Shown here piece after piece: positions 21,064-30,651 of a DNA stretch of 64,000 nucleotides; position 1 is the stretch's first letter, and each line of letters opens with the position of its first letter. Where the stretch lies: contig NZ_CP016895.1 of the NCBI RefSeq assembly GCF_001704115.1, positions 1,054,001 through 1,118,000 on the forward strand, read 5' to 3'. The notes under the pieces were generated by a model, which saw only the letters and a program-made list of their open reading frames with translations, was not told the origin of the DNA and did no database searches. A program made the translations under genes and the position numbers. The stretch comes from Acinetobacter larvae. Lineage in GTDB: Bacteria; Pseudomonadota; Gammaproteobacteria; Pseudomonadales; Moraxellaceae.

Positions 21064-21108
21064 AAAGACCATTATACGATTGATTGTGATTTGATGATGG
21101 TCTTTTTA
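21064..21108 (+). terminator. Probable terminator after receptor copy 1
   Basis: AAAGACCAT and ATGGTCTTT arms around a long AT-rich loop, followed by T residues, 40 bases after the receptor stop. The same AGACCATC arm sequence is reused in the hairpin at 24943-24981. Confidence 0.55.
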
Positions 21109-21254
21109 TATTGCATTGAAAGATTGAGCATAAAAGTATAATTATTAAATTTAGCCTTCAAGTAAATGTTCAGTCTAAGTTTTTAAAAACCTAAAAATAA
21201 AATAGCTTGCTAAAACATATATTTATAATTTTTTTAAAAATATTTTAGTATTTT

Positions 21255-21283
21255 ATGTCCCACCGTATTGCGCTCAAGTGTCC
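21255..21283 (+). promoter_or_regulatory. Candidate ECF promoter of receptor 2
   Basis: An exact copy of the ATGTCC-N19-GTCC arrangement at 18246-18274, carried in the duplicated segment. It would let the second receptor be expressed independently of the first despite the terminator between them. Confidence 0.4.
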
Positions 21284-21334
21284 TAGTTATAACGAAACAT
21301 GAAAATTGACACAATTTGCGTTGGGGCAAGTGTA

Positions 21335-24016
21335 ATGAAAAATAAACATAAGCCATTTGGCTTTGTATTAAAACCGATGGCTGTCGCAATTCATATGGCA
21401 TTGACTGTCGCTGTACTGACAACCTCTACAGTGGTCATGGCAGATGAAATACGTGTGCAACACTATAATATTCAGGCTGGAGATTTGGTAACGGCATTAA
21501 ACCAATTCGCTTTACAGTCTAAAGTTGCGTTGGTTGGGGACAATAAAAAATTAACTGGTTTAAAGAGCGGTGGTTTAATCGGAAGTTATGGTGTAGAGCA
21601 AGGCTTTGCCAAACTGCTAGAGCAGAGTAATTTGCACGCTCAAAAAACGCAGTTGGGTTATATGATTGTAGAAAAGCCCAAAGCCCAGCCATCTGCTGAG
21701 CCCCAGCATCAAGCGATGCAATATCCAGCAAACCCGATTACAGATGATGCCAATGCATTACCAGTGATTGAATTACGTGCCAGTCAGAGTTTGGCGGATC
21801 AATCTAAAAATAACTATACCGTGAGTCGTTCAAGCAGTGCGACCAAACTCGATTTGGCATTAAAAGATACCCCGCAAAGCATCAGCATTATCACGCAGAA
21901 ACAAATAGAAGAACAAAATCTACAAAATGTGAATGATGTATTAGAGGCGACGCCAGGCATTACCGTTTCAAACTTTGGTGTCCCTGGTGCAGGGCGCGCG
22001 ACATTTTATTCTCGGGGTTATGAAATCAGTAATGTTATGGTTGATGGTAATCCGACTTTAATCAGTGGTTCACGTGGTATGGAGTTACTGGCAGGTTATG
22101 ACACGATTATCTATGATCGCGTTGAAGTGACTCGGGGGTCTACGGGTTTAAGTACAGGAACGGGTGATCCATCAGGGAGTATAAACTTTGTCCGTAAGCG
22201 ACCAAGTAAAGAAGCGGAAGGTAGTGCGAAATTAAGTTATGGTCGTTGGGATAAAAAGCGAGTAGAGCTGGATGTTTCTCAGCCCTTTAATCAAGATGCA
22301 TCGATTAGAGGGCGCTTTGTCGCGGCTTATAGTCAGGGAGATAGTTATATCGACCGCCTGTCAGAAGAGTCGAAAATATTTTATGGGATTATAGAAGCAG
22401 ATCTAGGAGATCAAACGACACTGGCATTAGGCGGAACATTTTTTGATAAAGATGTTGATGCAGCAAGCCCACATATGACCAGTGCAGTGGTAGATGAATC
22501 GGTAGCAAATGGTGTGTTTGATGGTGGTCGGAACTGGAATGCGGCAACCGATTGGTCTTATGCGCACATTCGTAATTGGAATGGTTTTATTACTTTAGAC
22601 CACAAATTTAATGATAACTGGAAGCTCTCAACCAATTATCAATATAGTAAAAGTACTCCAGACCGTAAATGGGGAGTGATCGGTTCTAGTTGGTATAATG
22701 AAGAATATAATACAGCAAGTTATAGTATAGGACGAGAGAAACCTAATTCAGATATTCATAATTTAGATATGACCTTAATGGGTAAATTTGATTTATTTGG
22801 TCGAGAGGCACAGATTGCCACAGGTATAAATGGTTATCAATCTAAAACTTTCGATCCTATTTATAATAATGAGATTTATCAACCATGTAGAGTTGGAACA
22901 ACCAATGTTAATCCATGTGTAAGCTTAGATGATTGGAATAATGGTGCTATGCCATATCCAGAGAATAGTGGTATCTTTAAAATAAAATATGGTCAATTCC
23001 CAATAGATGATTATCGTAATTCATATTATGATCGTACAGAACGTCAATATGGCTATTTTTTTAGTACAAAGTTTGAGCCTTTAGAACGATTAAAAGTTAT
23101 ATTGGGTACACGCTATAATCATTATAATATTTATACAGACTATTATTTAAAGAGTAATCCAAGTGATGATTATGCTTATAATTATAAACCAAAAGATAAA
23201 TGGGTTCCTTATGTTGGTTTAATTTATGATTTAGCAGAAAACACTACCATTTATGGTAGCTATACTGGTATTTATAAGACACAATTAAAGAAAGATATAT
23301 ATGATGATTTTCTACCATTTATTGAAGGTAACTCTTATGAGGTAGGATTGAAGAGCTCATTATTTAATGACACTTTAAATCTTTCAACTGCCATATTTAG
23401 AATGAAAGAAGAAAATGTAGCAACAAATTATTTTGGCGGCGTACCCAAAGATGAAAATGGAAAAAACTATACATGTACAAATGTAGAAAGTGATGCATCA
23501 ACAAGCACATGTGTTCCAAAATATGCTGCTGATGGACCAACGGTTACAGGCTTTGAAGTAACTGCACAAGGTCAGATTACACCTGATTGGCTAATTCACG
23601 CTGGCTATACTTATTTACATATAGAGCAACCTGTCGATGGTTATGCTCGCTTAAATTCATTGAGCATGACAAATGGTGATTATAGTTATGAAAGACCAAA
23701 ACATGCTATTAACTTGACGACATCTTATAAAGTGATTGATGATTTAACAGTTGGCGGATCTTTACGTTGGAAAAGTAAAACAACTCAAGAAGCTAATTTA
23801 TTAACAACCCAAGGTAAAGAAATGGATGTCAATAGTATTCTATCTCAAGGAAGTTTTATGGTGGTTGATTTAATGGGTCGTTATAAAATTAATGATTATG
23901 TAAGTGCTGGGTTAAATATCAATAACCTATTTGATAAATCATATAAGACAAATTCCTTAGCAAGTTTATATGGTACACCACGTTCAGCAACAGTTTCGCT
24001 GAATTTTAAATTTTAA
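21335..24016 (+). CDS. TonB-dependent siderophore-type receptor with STN domain (tandem copy 2)
   Basis: The 893-residue paralogue of the preceding receptor starts at ATG 21335 by the same logic. The signal peptide, STN domain, TonB box, plug and early barrel are almost identical to copy 1. Differences begin abruptly in an extracellular loop (TSAVVDESVANGVF versus TSGASSDPLSRGEF). Identity resumes, and the copies then diverge strongly over the last third, including the Cys-containing loops. The final strand is LNFKF. Duplication followed by loop diversification suggests different or changing ligands. The Slam-substrate gene follows 126 bases downstream. Confidence 0.88.
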   Translation: MKNKHKPFGFVLKPMAVAIHMALTVAVLTTSTVVMADEIRVQHYNIQAGDLVTALNQFALQSKVALVGDNKKLTGLKSGGLIGSYGVEQGFAKLLEQSNLHAQKTQLGYMIVEKPKAQPSAEPQHQAMQYPANPITDDANALPVIELRASQSLADQSKNNYTVSRSSSATKLDLALKDTPQSISIITQKQIEEQNLQNVNDVLEATPGITVSNFGVPGAGRATFYSRGYEISNVMVDGNPTLISGSRGMELLAGYDTIIYDRVEVTRGSTGLSTGTGDPSGSINFVRKRPSKEAEGSAKLSYGRWDKKRVELDVSQPFNQDASIRGRFVAAYSQGDSYIDRLSEESKIFYGIIEADLGDQTTLALGGTFFDKDVDAASPHMTSAVVDESVANGVFDGGRNWNAATDWSYAHIRNWNGFITLDHKFNDNWKLSTNYQYSKSTPDRKWGVIGSSWYNEEYNTASYSIGREKPNSDIHNLDMTLMGKFDLFGREAQIATGINGYQSKTFDPIYNNEIYQPCRVGTTNVNPCVSLDDWNNGAMPYPENSGIFKIKYGQFPIDDYRNSYYDRTERQYGYFFSTKFEPLERLKVILGTRYNHYNIYTDYYLKSNPSDDYAYNYKPKDKWVPYVGLIYDLAENTTIYGSYTGIYKTQLKKDIYDDFLPFIEGNSYEVGLKSSLFNDTLNLSTAIFRMKEENVATNYFGGVPKDENGKNYTCTNVESDASTSTCVPKYAADGPTVTGFEVTAQGQITPDWLIHAGYTYLHIEQPVDGYARLNSLSMTNGDYSYERPKHAINLTTSYKVIDDLTVGGSLRWKSKTTQEANLLTTQGKEMDVNSILSQGSFMVVDLMGRYKINDYVSAGLNINNLFDKSYKTNSLASLYGTPRSATVSLNFKF

Positions 24017-24142
24017 CTAGATAGGAGAATTAATGGCATTTAAAGAGTATTTTTAGTTTTAGTAAGAGTTTATAATATAGATTATAAACGGAATATCTTA
24101 AAAGTTATATATCATATAGTTCTTAGAACAATGGAGTTTAGA

Positions 24143-24898
24143 ATGTTAAATAAATCATTATTTAAAATGGGTTTGATTGCAGCATCGATTTTTACAGCTT
24201 CACTTGCTTCAGCAGATGTAGGATTTGGACAAAGTCTCCAAAACTTTACCTTTGATAATAAATATCAAGGTACTTTTTCTTACAATAATAAGGTCTACGG
24301 TGCCGGTAGTACCAATGTTGATTTAAGTTCTTTACCATATGGTACAAATGGTTTTTATCGTACATCGGATAATAGTATTTATCGTATTTATAAACAGAGC
24401 TATTCAGCGGTTATCGGTAATATTACTCCTCGCAATGCAGACCGTAGTTTTATACGAGATGTGGCTGGAGAGGCGACATTGGCAAGTACTTTACCAGCAC
24501 AAGCAAGCTATAACTATACCGGTACAGTATTTAATCATATTGAAGGGACTGAAGGTCAACTCAATTATAATGTCAACGTAAACGGCAGTACAGTAAAAGG
24601 GTCTGGTTCATTTACTGGTGTAACGGGTAACCGCCCAGGTGTGGGACCATTTGAGTTATCTGGTACATTGCATGAAGTCAATTTTACAGCTTCAGGTGGT
24701 AAATTAAACCCAGCATCAGGTTCAGCAAGTTTAAATATTAAGGATGTTGCAAGCAATCAAACTGAATCATTGAGTGGTTCTAAATATGATATTGGATTAT
24801 ATGGTCCTAATGCTGCAGAGGTTGCCGGTGCAATTCATGGCGGTCAGCTGGAAGCATTGATTGGCGGTTATGGTATCGCGGGTACCAAAAACCCTTAA
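24143..24898 (+). CDS. Slam-dependent hemophore-like secreted beta-barrel protein (locus 1)
   Basis: The 251-residue protein has a Sec signal peptide (MLNKSLFKMGL to LASA) without a lipobox, so it should be secreted or only loosely held. ATG 24143 is chosen because GGAG lies six bases upstream; ATG 24131 overlaps that site. The second half shows the barrel seen in TbpB-lobe, fHbp and hemophilin Slam substrates: ATLASTLPAQASYNYTG, LNYNVNV, GSGSFTGVTG. It ends with YGPNAAEVAGAIHGGQ, the Slam-substrate signature. A Slam gene follows directly. Only three His residues are present in the mature protein (NHIEG, LHEVN, IHGGQ). Its neighbours are siderophore-type receptors, so the ligand may not be heme. 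Confidence 0.75.
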   Translation: MLNKSLFKMGLIAASIFTASLASADVGFGQSLQNFTFDNKYQGTFSYNNKVYGAGSTNVDLSSLPYGTNGFYRTSDNSIYRIYKQSYSAVIGNITPRNADRSFIRDVAGEATLASTLPAQASYNYTGTVFNHIEGTEGQLNYNVNVNGSTVKGSGSFTGVTGNRPGVGPFELSGTLHEVNFTASGGKLNPASGSASLNIKDVASNQTESLSGSKYDIGLYGPNAAEVAGAIHGGQLEALIGGYGIAGTKNP

Positions 24899-24918
24899 TG
24901 TTTTGATCCACGGAAGTT

Positions 24919-24940
24919 AGGCAACGACAGCCTTTTTTTT
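24919..24940 (+). terminator. Intrinsic terminator after the locus 1 Slam substrate
   Basis: A short AGGC/GCCT stem with a seven-base loop is followed by eight T residues, 20 bases after the stop codon. The stem is weak but the T run is good. Confidence 0.55.
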
Positions 24941-24942
24941 AA

Positions 24943-24981
24943 AGACCATCAAGTAAATGATTATCATTTGCTTGATGGTCT
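24943..24981 (+). promoter_or_regulatory. 18-base hairpin with a Fur-box core between hemophore-like gene and Slam
   Basis: Arms of 18 bases (one G/T wobble) flank the loop TTA. The central 15 bases AAATGATTATCATTT (24955-24969) are a perfect Fur-type palindrome. The element lies 96 bases before the Slam gene. It could be an operator for Slam, a transcript hairpin, or both. Confidence 0.55.
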
Positions 24982-25077
24982 ATTGATTGTCTTTGTTTTA
25001 GATTTTTATATTGATTAGACATCAATGGGTTTTTCATGATGTATTTTGAAAATAAGTATTAGAGGAATTTTGTTTGC

Positions 25078-26610
25078 ATGCATGCTTTAAGCCGATTAGC
25101 CTTTCAAGAACTACATTGTTTAACTTACTTTTTAAAACTAAAAACAGTGATTATTGGCGGAATATGTTGCATCGTATTTAGTGGTGAGATATTGGCAGAG
25201 ACATCATCTCGTTTAAGCCCTGAACCTTTAGATAATCTGGGGATATTAAAGCCTAATTGGAATAATCAAGCACATGAACTGAATGAACAACAAAAAGCTA
25301 TTTTAGATGCACAAACTGAAAAAACAAAACATGCAAATGTTGAACTCAGTGATGAGGATTTAAAAAAGAATCCTCAATTTGCTGAAATTATTATTCAAAC
25401 AGCAATTCAACGTCGTGATTGGACGACGGTAGAACAAGTCTTAGCGATTTATAAGCAGCATCCTCAGCATGATGAAATGTTGGTATTCTATGCCCAAGGT
25501 GGATTATTGCGTTATCAAGGGCATTATCAACAAGCGATTGCACAATATCGTGAGATGTTAGAACGTGATGCAAGTTTAGATTATGTCAGATTTGATTTGG
25601 GCGTCATGTTCTTTGAAAATAAACAATATCGAGATGCTGAGCGGCAATTGCAAGCAACTCGAGATAACCCACAAGTTTCTCAAGAATTTAGAGCTTTGTC
25701 AGAGCAATTTTTAAAACAAGTATCACAACGTGAAAGAATAAATAGTAAAGTAAAATTCAGATTGCTGCATAATGATAATGTTAACCAAGCAACAGATAAT
25801 GTTTATTTGGAAATAGGAAATCTTATTTTAAAAAAAGATCCACGTTATATGCCTAAATCTTCAGTCGGCAGTAATTATGCATTAAGCCTAGAGCAGGACT
25901 ATAATATCAAGACCAACCATTTTATAAGTTGGAGTACTTCCGTAGATGGGTTAAATTATGCCAGCGCACATGACTTTGATGAACATGCAATCAATGCTGA
26001 TTTGCAATATAAATGGCAAAATGCAAAATCATGGTTCTATATTGGTCCATCATTCGAATGGCGTTGGTTAGACCAAACTCGTTATCTGGACAATTATGGC
26101 ATCGCTGCAAGTGCTGGTCATTGGTTAAGCCCACGTTGGCAGGCGTCGTTATATACTCGGTGGTCAGATAAGTCTTATAAAAACTCAGCTTATGCTGCTT
26201 ATAATGGCAATACTTTAACCATATCACCGACACTAGTCTATTTATGGTCACCGAAAACTGCTATTTTTGCTGGCATTATAGGACAACAAGAAAATCTAAA
26301 ATTAGACAGTGAATCTTTTAAGCAATATGGTGTAAATTTTGGACTTAGCAAAGAATGGGATAATGGCATCAATGTGCTCACACAAATACAATGGGCGCGA
26401 CGTCATTACAATAAAAATAATCCAGTATTTCAATATAAACGTGAAGATGATCGTTTAAATGCTGTACTTTCTTTGGGATATAAAAAGTTTAATTTTATGG
26501 GAGTAGAACCCAAACTGAGCTTTCAAATGGATGATGTCGACAGTAATATCGATGCTTTATATTCCAGAGTCATCAAACAATGGATATTAAGTTTCGAAAA
26601 GAAATTTTAA
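25078..26610 (+). CDS. Slam-family outer-membrane translocator (locus 1)
   Basis: Slam proteins carry surface lipoproteins or hemophores across the outer membrane. The 510-residue product has a signal sequence (hydrophobic IIGGICCIVFSGEILA). A periplasmic TPR-like helical region follows at about 95-225 (FYAQGGLLRYQGHYQQAI, VRFDLGVMFFENKQYRDAE). The C-terminal 14-strand-type barrel (DUF560) runs from about 230, opening VKFRLLHNDNVNQA, and ends in the outer-membrane signature SFEKKF. It follows the Slam-substrate gene in the same direction, the usual client-translocator pairing. An upstream 18-base hairpin with a Fur-like core may control it. It resembles the Slam at 44115-45602 in architecture. 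Confidence 0.85.
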   Translation: MHALSRLAFQELHCLTYFLKLKTVIIGGICCIVFSGEILAETSSRLSPEPLDNLGILKPNWNNQAHELNEQQKAILDAQTEKTKHANVELSDEDLKKNPQFAEIIIQTAIQRRDWTTVEQVLAIYKQHPQHDEMLVFYAQGGLLRYQGHYQQAIAQYREMLERDASLDYVRFDLGVMFFENKQYRDAERQLQATRDNPQVSQEFRALSEQFLKQVSQRERINSKVKFRLLHNDNVNQATDNVYLEIGNLILKKDPRYMPKSSVGSNYALSLEQDYNIKTNHFISWSTSVDGLNYASAHDFDEHAINADLQYKWQNAKSWFYIGPSFEWRWLDQTRYLDNYGIAASAGHWLSPRWQASLYTRWSDKSYKNSAYAAYNGNTLTISPTLVYLWSPKTAIFAGIIGQQENLKLDSESFKQYGVNFGLSKEWDNGINVLTQIQWARRHYNKNNPVFQYKREDDRLNAVLSLGYKKFNFMGVEPKLSFQMDDVDSNIDALYSRVIKQWILSFEKKF

Positions 26611-26814
26611 ATGGCTTATGCCAGCTTTTAGTTATTTATTTTGAGGGCTGGCGGATTGAATACAGGTGGCTTATAGAGAATTAAAATGTAGTGAGCATTT
26701 TAAGCATGGCGTTTTCATATTTTTGTCTAAACTTATGCTTAATACTTGTTTTGTGAACAAAAAAATACTGCTTAGTATGCAGTAAAGATTAAATACAAGA
26801 GTTTCAAAACAGTA

Positions 26815-29220
26815 ATGGCTATCCATCTCCCAAAACAATTTAGGTTGAGTGTTATGAGTGCTGTGGTCTGGTCAGCGCTATATTCTACCGCTTCTGCTCA
26901 GTCAGAAAATCATACGACATCCGAGATAAAAACCTTAGATACCATTGTTGTGACTGGTACGCGTAGTTTAAAACGTTCCAAGACTGAGTCGTTACAACCG
27001 ATTGATGTGATTAGTGCGCAGGAGTTAAGTGAGCGTACTGGCAGCAGTGAATTGGGCACGGCACTGTCTCGTATTATTCCATCGATTAATTTCCCTCGCC
27101 CAACCGTAGTGGATGGGACTGAGTTGGTTCGCCCAGCGCAATTAAAAGGGCTTTCACCTGATCAAGTGTTGGTTTTGGTGAATGGAAAACGTCGTCATAG
27201 TGGTGCATTTATTAATTTAGGTGGAACAGTAGGGCGTGGTTCAGCCCCAACCGATTTAAATGCGATTCCGATGAGTGCAATTAGTCGCATTGAAGTGCTA
27301 AGAGAAGGGGCATCTGCACGTTATGGCTCCGATGCGATTGCAGGGGTGATTAATATTATTTTAAAGTCAGACCCAGCTCAGGGGGAAGTTGGACTACGTT
27401 ATGGTGTGCATAATAAAGGCGATGGCGAGCAAAAACAAAGCTATATTTCTGGTGGTGCTGATTTAAATGACCATGGCTATGTGATATTTAGTGGTGAGTG
27501 GCAAGATAATGAAGCAACCAATCGTGCCGGTTTGGACCGCCGTGATGCGACGTCTAGCACCTATGGACAACGAAGCTTTAAATTTGGTGATCCTAAATCA
27601 GATGAAGTGAAAGCTGCCGTTAATGCTGCTTATGCATTTTCTGATGCAGCAGAACTTTATGGTTTTTCTACCTATAGTCACCGTAATGCCGAAACAGCTA
27701 GTTTCTATCGACTCAGCAATGCCAGTAATAATATTCCAGCTTTATATCCAGACGGTTATTTGCCGATTGTAAAAGGACAATTAGATGATTTTGCCGCGGT
27801 AACAGGTATACGTGGTGATTTGGGGGCTTGGCATTATGATGCTTCGCTGAATTATGGCTTAAACCAATATGATCTGAATACACGTACCGTCAATGTCGAT
27901 TTATACAAAGATACAGGCAGTACGCCTTTGGGGTTTTATAATGGCGCATTAAAAAATAGTCAAACTGTCATCAATGCTGACTTTTCGCGAGAGATTCCAA
28001 TAGCCGTCTTGGCAACGCCTTTAAATCTTGCTTTGGGTGCGCAGTATTTAAAACAACAATATCAAATTAAAGCAGGTGATCCTGCATCATATTATAAAAG
28101 TGGTGCATCTGGTTTGGCTGGATTTAGACAAGCCGATGCAGGCAAATGGTCTAGAGATAGTTATGCGGCTTATCTGGATTTAGAGACAGATATTAGCGAT
28201 CGTTTAGCGGCATCGACGGCCTATCGTTATGAGCATTATGATGATTTTGGTGATAGCAATAATGCATCATTATCACTACGTTATCGCTTGCATCCTGCAC
28301 TTGCACTGCGAGGCAGTGTTTCGACAGGTTTTCGTGCGCCGAGCTTAGCACAACAATATTTTACCCAGACCTCATCACAATTGGTCAATGCACAAATGAC
28401 AGAAGCAGGAACCTTTCCGAGTAATGCGCCGGTCGCACAATTATTGGGTGCTGAAGATTTAAAAGCAGAGAAGTCCAAAAACTATAGTGTAGGTTTGGTT
28501 TTTACGCCAACAGATCAACTTTATATTACTTTAGATGCTTATCAAATTGATATTGATGGTCGTATTAGCTTATCTTCAAACATAGATGCAAGCAGTGCAA
28601 CGGTAAAACAGTATTTAGCCGCACATGGTATTACCGATAGCAATTTTGGTTCCGTACGTTATTTTAACAACGCCAGTGATACCCGTACCCGTGGGATAGA
28701 TTTGGTTGTCAATTATCAATGGCAGCATTTACCTTATGGAGAACTCACCACATCCTTGGCGTATAACTACAATAAAAATAAAGTCACGGATATTGATGCC
28801 AACCCTGAGGTGTTAAATGCTTTGGGCATTAATTTGACGCGTTTAGATCGTCGTGAACAATATGGTTTATTGGCAGGGAGTACGCCAGAGCATAAACTCA
28901 GTTTGGCAAATGATTATAAAATTAATAATTTTCTGATTCATACCAATTTGACGCGCTATGGTAGTTTTAAAAGCTTTAATAATGCAGGGGAAGCCAAGGA
29001 TCAAAAATTTTCCGCCAAATGGTTATTAGATCTCGCCTTGTCATACCAGCTGAATCAATGGAATATCACTGTGGGCGGCGATAATATTACCGATGTTTAT
29101 CCTGATCAGGATGTTTATGATATTAATCAACCGACAGGGGGGAGTTTACCTTATAGTCAATTCTCACCTTTTGGTTTCAATGGTGCATTTTATTATGGCA
29201 AAGTCAGTTATAAGTGGTAA
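26815..29220 (+). CDS. TonB-dependent receptor without STN domain
   Basis: The 801-residue protein has a signal peptide ending ASAQ and TonB box LDTIVVTGTR. The plug carries VLVLVNGKRRHSGAF and RIEVLREGASARYGSDAIAG, and the barrel ends in KVSYKW. There is no STN domain, so it is a transporter only and not a FecR signaller. The NGKRRH-type plug is seen in a broad receptor subfamily of mixed substrates; the ligand cannot be named. It follows the locus 1 Slam gene by about 200 bases with its own presumed promoter, and a strong terminator follows. Whether it belongs functionally to locus 1 is unclear. Confidence 0.85.
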   Translation: MAIHLPKQFRLSVMSAVVWSALYSTASAQSENHTTSEIKTLDTIVVTGTRSLKRSKTESLQPIDVISAQELSERTGSSELGTALSRIIPSINFPRPTVVDGTELVRPAQLKGLSPDQVLVLVNGKRRHSGAFINLGGTVGRGSAPTDLNAIPMSAISRIEVLREGASARYGSDAIAGVINIILKSDPAQGEVGLRYGVHNKGDGEQKQSYISGGADLNDHGYVIFSGEWQDNEATNRAGLDRRDATSSTYGQRSFKFGDPKSDEVKAAVNAAYAFSDAAELYGFSTYSHRNAETASFYRLSNASNNIPALYPDGYLPIVKGQLDDFAAVTGIRGDLGAWHYDASLNYGLNQYDLNTRTVNVDLYKDTGSTPLGFYNGALKNSQTVINADFSREIPIAVLATPLNLALGAQYLKQQYQIKAGDPASYYKSGASGLAGFRQADAGKWSRDSYAAYLDLETDISDRLAASTAYRYEHYDDFGDSNNASLSLRYRLHPALALRGSVSTGFRAPSLAQQYFTQTSSQLVNAQMTEAGTFPSNAPVAQLLGAEDLKAEKSKNYSVGLVFTPTDQLYITLDAYQIDIDGRISLSSNIDASSATVKQYLAAHGITDSNFGSVRYFNNASDTRTRGIDLVVNYQWQHLPYGELTTSLAYNYNKNKVTDIDANPEVLNALGINLTRLDRREQYGLLAGSTPEHKLSLANDYKINNFLIHTNLTRYGSFKSFNNAGEAKDQKFSAKWLLDLALSYQLNQWNITVGGDNITDVYPDQDVYDINQPTGGSLPYSQFSPFGFNGAFYYGKVSYKW

Positions 29221-29247
29221 GACCTTATTGTTATAAAAATAGTGCAT

Positions 29248-29284
29248 AAAATACCGAGCCAGTGTGTGGGCTCGGTATTTTTTT
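29248..29284 (+). terminator. Strong terminator between convergent genes
   Basis: AAATACCGAGCC and GGCTCGGTATTT arms with an eight-base loop and T run follow the receptor gene, and could also serve the convergent membrane-protein gene. Confidence 0.85.
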
Positions 29285-29326
29285 AGCTAAACTTTTTGCG
29301 TAAAGTTTTGCAGCACCTAAATTAGG

Positions 29327-29767
29327 TTATGGCGATGCTTGCTCATCAAAATTGGCAATATATTCGGGTAGCTGGTAATTGAAGTGATAGCAGAAAATCA
29401 GCAGCGCATTGATACATAGCCATAGACTAACCCAGCCTAAAAAGGGTTCGTAGGATGAATAACCTATATCCATGATCTGCATGCCGATGACCATTTGTAA
29501 TACACCTAAGCATAATAATGGACAGAGTAGACTCAGGCGCGTAAATATATTATGGCGATATAATGATTTGGTTTTTTCATCGACGCTGGACAAAGAATTT
29601 TTATAAAGTTTCAGTTTTTTAAATTGCTTATTGAGTTTGAAGGCGCTTGGAATTAAAAATAATACACCAGCAATTAAACCGATCAGGTAGAAGTTGTTAT
29701 TGGGGAATAGCCAAGCTATTACGGCAGTGATCAGCGCAGCAATGAACATAATAATGAGTGAAAACAT
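29327..29767 (-). CDS. Small integral membrane protein of unknown function
   Basis: The start at 29767 (MFSLIIMFIAAL) has AAGGA close upstream; a longer frame reaching 29821 has none. The 146-residue product has about four predicted membrane segments: near 1-18, 22-40, 72-95 and 102-125. Between the second and third is a charged cytoplasmic stretch (KLNKQFKKLKLYKN). I do not recognise a family. It lies on the opposite strand between two iron-uptake gene groups and shows no obvious link to them. Confidence 0.6.
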   Translation of the reverse strand: MFSLIIMFIAALITAVIAWLFPNNNFYLIGLIAGVLFLIPSAFKLNKQFKKLKLYKNSLSSVDEKTKSLYRHNIFTRLSLLCPLLCLGVLQMVIGMQIMDIGYSSYEPFLGWVSLWLCINALLIFCYHFNYQLPEYIANFDEQASP

Positions 29768-30066
29768 AATTTCCTTGTTATGCAAAGTTATGCAAATTTG
29801 AATGATTGTGCCTCGAATCATAACCGAATATTTGGATAAAATACAAACAAGACGCGATGTTCTTTAAATTGTTTTTTAAATAATGCTACAGTATTTGCGG
29901 CTGTCATTAGGCTAATTTTTAATCGGTTGAGAGCGAAGAGCTGTGCAATTTTAAATGAGTTGTAAAAAGGCAAGCCAAAGTATTTGAAAACTTTTTTGGA
30001 ATAATTCGGAATAAAATAATTTGCAATAAACTGTGGGCAGCCCTTGAGTTATGCTAAATTTAAACT

Positions 30067-30083
30067 AATAATAATCATTCTCG
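30067..30083 (+). promoter_or_regulatory. Fur box upstream of the second fecI-type gene
   Basis: AATAATAATCATTCTCG resembles the Fur consensus in its central ATAATCATT portion and lies 22 bases before the sigma factor start. Confidence 0.6.
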
Positions 30084-30105
30084 TTTAAAAGTGTATCACC
30101 TGCTT

Positions 30106-30651
30106 ATGACCATTCCTCAACAACAAATGATCAATGCTTTGGTCGTACATCATGATGAGCTGGTCAATTATATTCATCGCCGTTTTGGCAACCGAAATTT
30201 CGCCATTGAAGTTGTACAAGAAACATGCTTGCGCATATTAACCAAAAAGCGTGATGATTTTAATTCCTTACATGCTGCATTGCCCTTACTCAAACATATA
30301 AGTTTGCAGCTGGCGATTGATTTATATCGACGTGATCAGGTACGCCGTCAATATATCGATGAGGATTTAGATTGGTCGGAGCAGGTGGAAATTGTGGCTG
30401 AGCAAAGACTGACATTGCCCGAGTTATCATTGGCCAAACAACAATATCAACACATTGTCGTTCAGGCGATACACGCTTTACCCGAGGCTTGCCAAGAGGT
30501 GTTTATTTTAACCCAACTCTATCATTTAACTCAGCATGAAGCGGCAGCAGAACTGGGTATTTCAAGAGCAATGATTAATAAGCATCTCAACCGTGCTTTA
30601 CAGTTATTGGTACCGATCTTATTTCAACAGCAGGATCATATTGCATCATGA
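30106..30651 (+). CDS. FecI-type ECF sigma factor (pair 2)
   Basis: The 181-residue protein is a divergent ECF sigma factor. Region 2 (VNYIHRRFGNRNFAIEVVQE, RILTKKRDDF, LQLAIDLYRRDQ) spans about 20-90. Region 4 (ALPEACQEVFILTQLYHLT, then ELGISRAMINKHLNRAL) spans about 120-170. ATG 30106 is preferred over an in-frame GTG at 30091. It overlaps the FecR gene by ATGA, implying translational coupling. A Fur box precedes it. The likely target is the large STN-bearing heme-type receptor at 31756. Confidence 0.85.
   Translation: MTIPQQQMINALVVHHDELVNYIHRRFGNRNFAIEVVQETCLRILTKKRDDFNSLHAALPLLKHISLQLAIDLYRRDQVRRQYIDEDLDWSEQVEIVAEQRLTLPELSLAKQQYQHIVVQAIHALPEACQEVFILTQLYHLTQHEAAAELGISRAMINKHLNRALQLLVPILFQQQDHIAS

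Noticed and set aside
29822..30066. Small gene between the membrane protein and FecI pair 2
   Set aside because: No frame with a credible start and composition; the region reads as two divergent promoters.
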